Assembly (NCBI RefSeq): GCF_014699055.1
Contig: NZ_JACXAC010000003.1
Span: forward strand, 496,001 to 560,000
Origin: Hymenobacter armeniacus
GTDB taxonomy: Bacteria; Bacteroidota; Bacteroidia; Cytophagales; Hymenobacteraceae
Length of the DNA stretch: 64,000 bases
Direction of reading: 5' to 3'
The position numbers were made by a program, and so were the translations under genes. The notes under the pieces were generated by a model. The model was not told where the DNA came from and searched no databases. It saw only the letters and a list, made by a program, of their open reading frames with translations. This document shows positions 51,087 to 59,066 of this stretch, in pieces. Numbering within the stretch: the first letter of the stretch is position 1; each line of letters begins with the position of its first letter.

Positions 51087-51910
51087 AGCTTCCGGCTATC
51101 CAATTCTACCCCGGCGACTGGCACAAGGACCAGGGCGTCCAGGCCCTCGACCTGCTGCAGCGCGGGGCCTGGTTCGAGCTGCTGTTGATGATGCACGACA
51201 GCGACGAGCGCGGCGTGCTCCTCGTCAACGGCCAGCCCATGCCCGACGCCGTCATCGCCCGCCGCCTCGGTTTGGATAACCAAAGTGCCAACCAAATCCT
51301 AACCACCCTCCTAACCTACGGCGTGGCCAGCCGCCGCGAGTCCGATGGCGCGCTCTATTGCCGCCGCATGGTCAAAGACGAGCACCTGCGCCAGGTACGC
51401 ACTGAAGCGGGCAAAAAGGGCGGAAATCCCAGTTTGCTTAACCAAACCGCCAACCAAAACCCAACCACCCAGGATAAGCAAATCCCAACCACCGGGGTTA
51501 AGCAAAAATCAACCCCTTCACTTTCATCTTCACCTTCAATTACATCTTCAAAAGAAGAGAGGGGAGCGGCTAGCGCCGCCGCGCCCGCCCGCTCTTCCAA
51601 AAAGTCAGTTGCCAAGCCGGCCACCGACCCGAAGCCAGGGGCCCCGCGCCCCACCCTGGCCGACGTGCAGGCCTACGCCGCCGAGCAGCACCCCGCCAGC
51701 GCCGACGCCCAAACCGAAGCCGCCGCCTTCCACGACCACTACGAAAGCAACGGCTGGCGCGTGAGCGGCAAAACCCCCATGGCCAACTGGCGCGCCGCCT
51801 TCCGCAACTGGATGCGCCGCCGCGCCCAGTTCCAGGCCGCCGGCCAGTTGCCGGCCCCAAGCCGGGCCCGCACCGCCCCCAAACCCACCGACCCCTCCCG
51901 CTGGAGCTAA
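51083..51910 (+). CDS. phage replication/primosome-like protein (DUF1376-like)
   Basis: A 275-residue protein. The N-terminal 100 residues (LPAIQFYPGDWHKDQGVQALDLLQRGAWFELLLMMHDSDERG, ARRLGLDNQSANQILTTLLTYG) are of the DUF1376 replication-initiation type. A long Ser/Thr/Lys-rich linker (residues 120-200, AT-richer codons) follows, then a C-terminal helical block (SADAQTEAAAFHDHYESNGWRVSG, PMANWRAAFRNWMRRR) typical of DnaD/DnaT-like helicase loaders. It probably recruits the DnaB helicase encoded 12 bases downstream. The start overlaps the preceding stop by ATGA. Confidence 0.8.
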   Translation: MKLPAIQFYPGDWHKDQGVQALDLLQRGAWFELLLMMHDSDERGVLLVNGQPMPDAVIARRLGLDNQSANQILTTLLTYGVASRRESDGALYCRRMVKDEHLRQVRTEAGKKGGNPSLLNQTANQNPTTQDKQIPTTGVKQKSTPSLSSSPSITSSKEERGAASAAAPARSSKKSVAKPATDPKPGAPRPTLADVQAYAAEQHPASADAQTEAAAFHDHYESNGWRVSGKTPMANWRAAFRNWMRRRAQFQAAGQLPAPSRARTAPKPTDPSRWS

Positions 51911-51922
51911 CCAATCATTCCC

Positions 51923-53326
51923 ATGAACCTACGCCCCACCACGTCCGCTCCCCGCCACATTCTGCTCCCTCCGCAAGCCCTCGACCTCGAAGCGGCCGTG
52001 CTCGGCGCCGCCCTGCTCGAAGCCGATGCCCAACGCACCATGCTGGCCACACTCACGACCGAGGAAGTGTTCTACTGCACCGCCCACCAGCAGGTGTACC
52101 GGGCCATCCGCGACCTGGTGCAGGTTGGCGACCATGCCGACATCCTCACCGTGACCCAGGAGCTGCGCCGTCGCGGCACCCTGGCCCGCACTGGTGGCCC
52201 CGCCTTCGTGGCCGGCCTCACCAGCAAAATCAATTCCGCCGCCCATCTCGAAACCCACTGCCGCGCTCTGCAGGAGCAACACGCCCGCCGCGTCATCATC
52301 AAGGCCGGCACCGAAATGGCCGCCTACGGCTACGACAACACCCGCGACCCGCTCACGCTGCTCAGCGACGCCCAAACCCACCTCACCACCTTGCACCGCA
52401 GCCTCGAAACCCGCCCCGGCCAAACCGCCGCCGCGGCCGAGGAAGCTACCTTCGCCCACCTGGCCCAGGCCGTCGGCCAGCACGGCCTCACCGGCGTGCC
52501 CACCGGCCTCACCCAGCTCGACGGCCTCACCGGCGGCTGGCAGCCGTCCGACCTCATCATCCTGGCCGCCCGCCCCGCGATGGGCAAAACGGCCGCCATG
52601 CTGCACTTCGCCCGCACCGCCGCCCTCGACCACGGCCAGCATACCGCCATTTTCAGCCTCGAAATGCCCATCCTGCAGCTCATGCAGCGCCTGGTGGCCA
52701 GCGAAGTGCCCGGCTACTCCAACTCCGACCTGCGCCGCGGCAACCTGCCCGGCGGCCTCGAGCAAGTCGCCCACATCCGCCAGCAGGCCCAGCGCCTGCG
52801 CACCCACGGCCACACCTTGCACCTCGACGACACGCCCGGCCTCACCGTCCAGCAGCTGCGCGCCAAGTGCACCCGCTTGCACGCCCAGCACCCGCTGCGC
52901 CTGGTCCTGGTCGACTACGTCCAGCTCCTGCGCGGTGACACCAAAGGCAACCGCGAGCAGGAAGTGGGCAGCATCAGCCGCGGCCTCAAGGAGCTGGCCA
53001 AAGAGCTCAACGCCCCCGTCATCGCCCTTTCCCAACTCAGCCGCGACGTGGAGAAAAGGGGAGGAGAGAAGCGCCCGCTGCTCTCGGACCTGCGCGAGTC
53101 CGGCAGCCTGGAGCAGGACGCCGACTGCATCGTCTTCCTCTGGCGCGGCGAGTACTACAACATCGCGGAGTACGAGGACGGCACCGCAACCGCTGATACC
53201 GTCCTCTTCGACATCGCAAAACACCGGAATGGTGCCACCGATGAAGTCATTGCCGCTTGTTCAATGCGTCGAGGGGTATTCAGTGACCTTGGCCCCGCCA
53301 ATCGGAATTTTGGAAACACACTTTAA
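51923..53326 (+). CDS. dnaB: DnaB-type replicative helicase of phage or element
   Basis: A 467-residue DnaB-family hexameric helicase. The N-terminal domain has PQALDLEAAVLGAALLE; the RecA-like core has Walker A ARPAMGKTA, Walker B LVLVDYVQLL, and motifs ALSQLSRDVEKRG and LRESGSLEQDADCIVFLWR. The family end usually reads VAKHRNGPTG; here it is IAKHRNGATDEVIAACSMRRGVFSDL. It lies in a phage-like module, so it is likely not the chromosomal dnaB. It ends 6 bases before the stop of the converging, AT-richer ATPase gene. Confidence 0.92.
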   Translation: MNLRPTTSAPRHILLPPQALDLEAAVLGAALLEADAQRTMLATLTTEEVFYCTAHQQVYRAIRDLVQVGDHADILTVTQELRRRGTLARTGGPAFVAGLTSKINSAAHLETHCRALQEQHARRVIIKAGTEMAAYGYDNTRDPLTLLSDAQTHLTTLHRSLETRPGQTAAAAEEATFAHLAQAVGQHGLTGVPTGLTQLDGLTGGWQPSDLIILAARPAMGKTAAMLHFARTAALDHGQHTAIFSLEMPILQLMQRLVASEVPGYSNSDLRRGNLPGGLEQVAHIRQQAQRLRTHGHTLHLDDTPGLTVQQLRAKCTRLHAQHPLRLVLVDYVQLLRGDTKGNREQEVGSISRGLKELAKELNAPVIALSQLSRDVEKRGGEKRPLLSDLRESGSLEQDADCIVFLWRGEYYNIAEYEDGTATADTVLFDIAKHRNGATDEVIAACSMRRGVFSDLGPANRNFGNTL

Positions 53327-53332
53327 TCTTAA

Positions 53333-56300
53333 TTATTGCTCCTCCGCATCTGTGGATAAGGTAAAAGAAATCTGCATCTTCTGCCACATGGGTGTAAAGG
53401 CAGGATTTTCGTGCAGTGACTTTAGTCCATTGCTGAACGGATTTTGCAAGTCGTGAATTTGGGCTTTGTCGTCATCTTCTGCGTTTGTCACATACAGTAG
53501 GCGGTAGGGACTGGTCTTCTTACCTGCTTCTTGCACTTCCTTTTGACTGATGAAGAAACGGCCGCCCTCCCCAGTGGTGCCTTTTACTTCCACGCGTACT
53601 TCCTCATTTGTTTTGGAGTCACGATAACTAATGTCGTAGCCTAGCCGGTCATCACCATCCGGGTTATACCATTTGTCATTAGCTCCCACATCCTTTGCAT
53701 TGTACGAAAGCCAACGCACTTGCTCATGTTGCTCAGCTAACATGCTCAATACGCGTTGTTCGGCACGTAGCCCAACGCGAGTATTATTTTCATTGTTGGC
53801 TGCACCACTCATTCCACCACCCCCGCCGCCGCTACTCCGCCACTGTTCATCAGGAGAGGACTCCTCGGCTGGTGCTGTAGCCCGCATATTGGCTGTTCCT
53901 CTAAAAATACCTGCTGGATTGCGGTAGGGGTCAGGATGCTCTGCGTCTGTATCTCCTTCATTGTTCCCAGTTGTTGTAGAAATAACGCGTTGAGGGGCCG
54001 CCCATATCTCATAAGCCTGCATTATTGGTTCAGTATGCCCGAAATACAATAGGTCACGCAACTGGCTTCCAGACAGAAAGTCGTCAAGCCATGCGTGCTC
54101 CTCCTGCGGTACTTGTTTCTGAAGAACTAGCAACGCTTGCCGAAATAGGTCATTGTACCACTGTGCAGGTTTCTCTTCCTGTTGTTTCAGCACCGAAATG
54201 TCAGCTAGCTCATGAAAATTATCACGCAATACCCGCTCAAAATGCGTTTCTAAGCTATTGGTTAATGCGGATGGATAAGGCCGCGCTGGTAATAGCTTGT
54301 ATTTCTCTAGTTGCTTTGAAAACCCTTGCTGCCGCTTTCGTTTTTCCTTCGTTATAGGCGGCTCGGATAGCCGCTCATACTGCCACGCTTGAAATGCAGC
54401 TTGGTACTTAGTCAGCATTTTTTTCCACTCATTGCCCCACAGTTCTTCTTGGATAATGGGCTCCTCCAACACATTTTGTAACGTGCTGAATGGCAATCGT
54501 AAAACTTTCAGCAGCGCCAGCAGTGCCTTTCGGTTGCCGCTATCCGACAGCCTGCTATAACGAAAGGTTTCGGGTGCAAGCTGCGCTAGTAGAGTACGAG
54601 AAAGGCTAAGATTTAGGGTTGCCTCGTCTAGTGTAGTTGCCTCCTCTGGTATTGGAGAACCTATTGCTTGGCCTACGGCTCGCCAGAATGCTATTAGGCT
54701 ACTACCAGCAGTTTGGAGAAATTGCTCCAGCTCAAGCATCCGCTCTCTGCCCACGTGGTGCCGTTTTAAGAATTCCGTTGTATGCGACAAATCCAGGTAG
54801 TCCTCAAGAGTTGCTTGTACATGCACCCAGTTAACTTCGGTTTTGTCGAGCCGTTCTTGCGCTATCTGCACCAGTGCCGAAGCAATATCTGCTGCTGGCC
54901 GCTTCCCAAAATTTGTCGTTACCCACAGCACGGCTTCGCCATCCTCTGGCTCGCCAACAAAGTGCGTGAGCGTTAAATGATGTTCGTTCTGTTCATCGTT
55001 GTCCCACCATAAAACCCGCTCCAGACTTTCTACTTCATGGACCTTAATGTCGGTGAGTTTGACGACTTCTTGGTCAGTCAGCGCCTCGTCCATCTTTTGC
55101 TCCATCAGGGCAAGGAGCCCAACCAAGTTATGGCCCATTAGCTTGGCAAGTGTGAACTCGCGTTGCAGCTCACCAAACACCACCTTACGGTTCAATGCTT
55201 CCGTCAGACGTTTCCCTACTTGTTTGGCAATTTTGCCAAACTGATTGCTTTCTACTCTGGTAAATTGAGGTTGGAGTACAGCTTGCCAATCGGGAGGCAG
55301 TTGCTCGTAAAGAGCCGGGTCGTCAATATAATTGACTTCTTCGCCTTCGCACCAACTTAATTCACCGGTGAGCCCATTGATTGCTAGAAAATGTACACTC
55401 TCAAGCCCATCCGGTACTTCTTCGCCGCGCCCAAGAGTTGCTTCGTAAAGCCTGGTAAGTACATGATTATAGGCTCGTTTTAGCTTCTCAGCTTCATTGG
55501 CCTTCAAAGTAGCCAGCCGTGCTTCGTTGTGTGCATAAAATAGCTTTAACAACGATACGAACTGACTGCCCGAAGTACTTGGCCATGTCACCGCGCCCAA
55601 GTCCAGTGCCAATTGGTTTAACTGCATTGAAGGAACCGCCACAACCGGTAAATACTGCACGACGGCCCGGTCTAGAGCGTTGGTATGGTCTTGGTCACCA
55701 ACGAAAACGACTTCCCCTATACTGCTGAATGTACCTTCTACTTCGTCCAGTTGTGTTCTCAACCAAGATTTCTTGCGCAGCCATTCCGCAGCTCCGCTCA
55801 GAGTCACCCTGCTGTCGTACTGAATTGACTGGTAATAGCTGTTGTTCTGGTAATACTCTGGATTTTTCCCGTCAATATCTTTTTGAAGAAAATACCGGTA
55901 CGAACTCCAATTATGCAATAGTTGTGTGGCAAACCAAGAAGTAAGGTTTTCAGGCTCATCAATTGTTCGCTCCCTTCGCAGCTCAATATTTCGGCGACTC
56001 AACTGTTGGTTCCAACCAATTCGCGGATGGCGGGAATCATTCGGATGTAACGTCCGCTCATTCCGCTGTACGTACATGCCTGGTCGCCGCCATATTCCGG
56101 CCCACTGCATGAATTCCTGCTTTTCATTGGCTCCGATTTTAAGTCGCTCGAAAACAGTTTTTTCTAGATACTTTCCACGTTTAGAATACAGTGCCCGCAA
56201 CTCCTTGCTGGCTAAATACACTGGAGTGTGAATCGGATTTACCCACTGCCCATCAGACGTAGGTACAACGCCCTCACTCTGAAAATCTTCGGCGCTGACT

Positions 56301-58069
56301 TCGTCTCGCATGCTGTAGAGCACGCCAAGTAATTCCCAGTTCAGCGGTTTCTGTGGCCCCATCCGCTCCAGCAGTGCGCTTGCCAATGAAGCACGCTCGA
56401 AATCACGCAAACCGGTGCGCCCCTGAAAAAGACGCAGGCCTTCATTGGGAAATGAGAAGCGTTTATGGAGCATCTGCACTGCGTCAGCCAGTTCAATAGG
56501 CAAGTCCAACGTATTACGTTGGCTTCGGGCAATGTAAAAGATGTTTACTTTTTTGCCACATACCAGCAGTTGATGTTGCGTGAGCAGCACCGCCCGGTCC
56601 GACATATCGGGAGCATCTTTAGCGCTCAGGTAGCGGTAGAATTGGTCGAAGAAAGGCCAGTCCTTTGTCTGTCGACGGCGCTCACATTCCTTTTCAAGTT
56701 CTGCTTCTAAATTCTTGCGATTCAATTCGCGCACTCCAAATTCACTGCTAAGCCAGTCACGGACTTTTTCTGACGCTACAACCAGCCTTTTCCCGTCAAA
56801 CTGTTGCAACAGGAGACGGTCAGCTAAACTTGCGCTTATTGTCATCACATCCGCTGCTTGCAGATACTCGCCCTCGCAATAGATAAACGACTGGTTTCGG
56901 AGAGTGTCCCTAACGCTGTTGTGCAGCACCCGCAACTTTTCTTCCTCACGGTTATAGCACAATACTTCATTGGTATCCCACCCAACTTTCTTTAGCCGTT
57001 GCAATAGCTCGCCGCCGATATACCTTCCTATTTCTTCTAGCAAAAATGTATTCAACTTGGCATCTGCCCGCAACTCGGTGCGTGAAGGGCTAACCAGAAA
57101 ATAACTGTGGATAATAAAGGAAAAGCCCGTTTTCAGCCCGAGCGGGTAAAACAGGTAAAGTGCTGCGTCTGGTATAGGCCGGTAGCTGCCGTCGGTATTG
57201 GCTCCTAAAACTATCCGGATATCAACCTGCTCCATGGCTGATACCAACGCTTTTTCCTTCTCACCAAGTCCGGCCATTACCTCGAGAGGAATACTCACCG
57301 GTTTTCTAGGAGTATACAACCGGAAATGCTTCTCTGGCTGGTCGTCGACCTTGGTTGTCAAGCTCCGGCCATTGCGGTCTTTGCGTAAGTGGTAGCGCCG
57401 GTTGTGGCCTTGGGTAGTTGTAAAACTCACATCAGTTAGCCAGTCAAGGAGCAAGAGCTGCTCAATTTTCAGCTCCGTGAAATTGCGGTGTACCCATTGA
57501 GTGGCAGTTTCGTCGCGCAAGGGCAGCTCTACTCGCGTAACGATACCTTGCGCCAAGTCCACCTTACTCAGTTTGGCTTTCAAGTAATAAGGCAGCAAGA
57601 AGAGTGGACAGCCCTTGCCTATGCTATTGGCATATGACCTACGTGTTTCGCTCTCATCAAAGTAAAAAGTGCCATGTTGTGTTACCACCCGTGGCCGGTC
57701 GGTAAGCTGTCGAACCGATTTGAATCCAATGCCCTTAAATCCAATTGTTTCAGCACTGTGCTTGGTGCTTTCGCCAACCCGCGACACAGCAACGATGCCA
57801 GCTTCGGAAAACGGTAAGCCAGTATTGGCGACGGTCAACACCGTTTCCTTTAATTCAAACCAGACCGCGCCCGCCTTCCCAGCTAGTTGGTTCGCGTCTC
57901 GAGCATTTTGAATTAGCTCGAATAGGCTCCGGCCTTCGTAAGACTGCTGGATATATTCCTCAGTTTTGGCTGCATAGGCCATGCCCTCTGGAGTCATATT
58001 TAGTCCCCCCTGATGAAGCACCTCAACGATTCTCTTTAATTCGGTAGCAGAATTAATAGTCTTGTTCAT
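53333..58069 (-). CDS. sacsin-type ATPase fused to DUF3883 nuclease-like domain
   Basis: A 1578-residue protein. Residues 30-250 are a GHKL ATPase of the sacsin/NOV type: N-box ELIQNARDAN (E51, N55, D58), ANTG (81-84) and the lid GFKGIGFKS (110-118). A long central region of about 1200 residues is unrecognised and helical. Residues 1390-1570 are DUF3883-like with a PD-(D/E)XK pattern, D1479 in LGYD and E1494-x-K1496 in VEVKG. Such ATPases occur in defence islands. The ATG gives NKTINSATELKRI; open codons upstream lie in the IS element. It is AT-richer than its neighbours and follows drmA and drmB. Confidence 0.85.
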   Translation of the reverse strand: MNKTINSATELKRIVEVLHQGGLNMTPEGMAYAAKTEEYIQQSYEGRSLFELIQNARDANQLAGKAGAVWFELKETVLTVANTGLPFSEAGIVAVSRVGESTKHSAETIGFKGIGFKSVRQLTDRPRVVTQHGTFYFDESETRRSYANSIGKGCPLFLLPYYLKAKLSKVDLAQGIVTRVELPLRDETATQWVHRNFTELKIEQLLLLDWLTDVSFTTTQGHNRRYHLRKDRNGRSLTTKVDDQPEKHFRLYTPRKPVSIPLEVMAGLGEKEKALVSAMEQVDIRIVLGANTDGSYRPIPDAALYLFYPLGLKTGFSFIIHSYFLVSPSRTELRADAKLNTFLLEEIGRYIGGELLQRLKKVGWDTNEVLCYNREEEKLRVLHNSVRDTLRNQSFIYCEGEYLQAADVMTISASLADRLLLQQFDGKRLVVASEKVRDWLSSEFGVRELNRKNLEAELEKECERRRQTKDWPFFDQFYRYLSAKDAPDMSDRAVLLTQHQLLVCGKKVNIFYIARSQRNTLDLPIELADAVQMLHKRFSFPNEGLRLFQGRTGLRDFERASLASALLERMGPQKPLNWELLGVLYSMRDEVSAEDFQSEGVVPTSDGQWVNPIHTPVYLASKELRALYSKRGKYLEKTVFERLKIGANEKQEFMQWAGIWRRPGMYVQRNERTLHPNDSRHPRIGWNQQLSRRNIELRRERTIDEPENLTSWFATQLLHNWSSYRYFLQKDIDGKNPEYYQNNSYYQSIQYDSRVTLSGAAEWLRKKSWLRTQLDEVEGTFSSIGEVVFVGDQDHTNALDRAVVQYLPVVAVPSMQLNQLALDLGAVTWPSTSGSQFVSLLKLFYAHNEARLATLKANEAEKLKRAYNHVLTRLYEATLGRGEEVPDGLESVHFLAINGLTGELSWCEGEEVNYIDDPALYEQLPPDWQAVLQPQFTRVESNQFGKIAKQVGKRLTEALNRKVVFGELQREFTLAKLMGHNLVGLLALMEQKMDEALTDQEVVKLTDIKVHEVESLERVLWWDNDEQNEHHLTLTHFVGEPEDGEAVLWVTTNFGKRPAADIASALVQIAQERLDKTEVNWVHVQATLEDYLDLSHTTEFLKRHHVGRERMLELEQFLQTAGSSLIAFWRAVGQAIGSPIPEEATTLDEATLNLSLSRTLLAQLAPETFRYSRLSDSGNRKALLALLKVLRLPFSTLQNVLEEPIIQEELWGNEWKKMLTKYQAAFQAWQYERLSEPPITKEKRKRQQGFSKQLEKYKLLPARPYPSALTNSLETHFERVLRDNFHELADISVLKQQEEKPAQWYNDLFRQALLVLQKQVPQEEHAWLDDFLSGSQLRDLLYFGHTEPIMQAYEIWAAPQRVISTTTGNNEGDTDAEHPDPYRNPAGIFRGTANMRATAPAEESSPDEQWRSSGGGGGGMSGAANNENNTRVGLRAEQRVLSMLAEQHEQVRWLSYNAKDVGANDKWYNPDGDDRLGYDISYRDSKTNEEVRVEVKGTTGEGGRFFISQKEVQEAGKKTSPYRLLYVTNAEDDDKAQIHDLQNPFSNGLKSLHENPAFTPMWQKMQISFTLSTDAEEQ

Positions 58070-58106
58070 ATTGCTTTGTATCCGACTGCGGGGACATTTG
58101 TATGTA

Positions 58107-58123
58107 AGAGGGTGTTTGGGATT
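58107..58123 (+). repeat. IS left terminal inverted repeat
   Basis: AGAGGGTGTTTGGGATT, matching the right end without a mismatch. Confidence 0.95.
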
Positions 58124-58189
58124 ATAAAGCAGGCTAAATAAAAACGAGTCAGTAAGTTGCAGCAGGAGTTCCAAGGCTCCGGCTACAAA

Positions 58190-58957
58190 ATGGTTGACGG
58201 CTATCAACCCCTTACTGACTCGCAGTGGCAAGTTATGCAGCCACTGCTGCCCGTGCACGGCAACCGGCGCCTGTGCTTGCGACAGGTGCTCGACGCCGTG
58301 CGCTACGTCTGCCGCACGGGCTGCCAGTGGCGCGCCCTGCCGGCCGGTTTCCCGGCGTGGACGGCCGTGTACTACTATTTCCGGCGCTGGCAACCCGTCG
58401 TGTGGGCCCGCCTCAATGAAGCGCTGAACCGGGCCGACCGGCTAGCGGCCGACCGGGCCGCAACGCCCTCGCTCGTGTGCGTGGACAGCCAAAGCGCCAA
58501 GCTGGCCCCGCGCATTTTTGAACACCGGGGCACCGACGGCGGCAAGCACGTCAACGGCCGCAAACGGCAGATAATCACGGACGTGGAAGGCCGCATTTTC
58601 GCCTGTTACGTGCACGCGGCCAACGGCCACGACGGCACGGCCGCCACGCAGGGGTTACTGCCGCAACGGCCTGCCTGGGGCCAGCGCCTGGTCACCGTGC
58701 TCACGGATAACGGCTACCGCGGCGGCTTTGCCGCCCACTTGCAGGCGCTGGGCCTGCGCCACGAACTGGCCAGTCGGCCGCCGAGTGTGCGCGGCTTTGT
58801 GCCCGTGGCCAAGCGGTGGGTGGTCGAACGCACCTTCGCCTGGCTCGCCTGCTTTCGGCGCTTGGCGGTCGATTACGAATTCACGCCCGCCAGCCATCAA
58901 GCGTGGCTGCTCATTGCGAATTCAACCATGTGTCTCAATCGGATATGCCCCAACTAA
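58190..58957 (+). CDS. IS5-family transposase
   Basis: A 255-residue DDE transposase. The catalytic triad is D99 (CVDSQS), D173 (VLTDNGYRG) and E213 (RWVVERTFAWLACFRRL), in the IS5/IS427 spacing. The N-terminal part (LTDSQWQVMQPLLP, RQVLDAVRYVCRTGCQWRALP) binds the ends. The gene is a single intact frame; its stop overlaps the right inverted repeat by one base. The ATG at 58190 is preferred to a TTG eleven codons upstream. It is GC-rich, unlike the genes on either side, so it is a later arrival. Confidence 0.93.
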   Translation: MVDGYQPLTDSQWQVMQPLLPVHGNRRLCLRQVLDAVRYVCRTGCQWRALPAGFPAWTAVYYYFRRWQPVVWARLNEALNRADRLAADRAATPSLVCVDSQSAKLAPRIFEHRGTDGGKHVNGRKRQIITDVEGRIFACYVHAANGHDGTAATQGLLPQRPAWGQRLVTVLTDNGYRGGFAAHLQALGLRHELASRPPSVRGFVPVAKRWVVERTFAWLACFRRLAVDYEFTPASHQAWLLIANSTMCLNRICPN

Positions 58958-58973
58958 ATCCCAAACACCCTCT
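58957..58973 (-). repeat. IS right terminal inverted repeat
   Basis: AATCCCAAACACCCTCT, the exact complement of the left end. Confidence 0.95.
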
Positions 58974-59066
58974 AAATGTGGGCTGCGGCATTACGACCGA
59001 GCAGCACAGGCTGCAACGTCTAGCTTAGACCTTAACAGCGTATTTTTTATTTGGCAATGAGTTGAC

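Larger units (their letters stand above)
58107..58973 (+). mobile_element. IS5-family insertion sequence
   Basis: An 867-bp element with perfect 17-bp terminal inverted repeats, AGAGGGTGTTTGGGATT at 58107-58123 and its complement at 58957-58973. It contains one intact transposase gene. It inserted between the DUF1998 gene and the ATPase gene, leaving 37 bases before the ATPase ATG and 93 after the drmB stop. No convincing target duplication is visible. Confidence 0.93.

Noticed and set aside
58070..58393. N-terminal extension of the ATPase gene into the IS element
   Set aside because: Those codons come from the antisense strand of the transposase and cross the IS end; the ATG 58069 begins the GHKL domain region.
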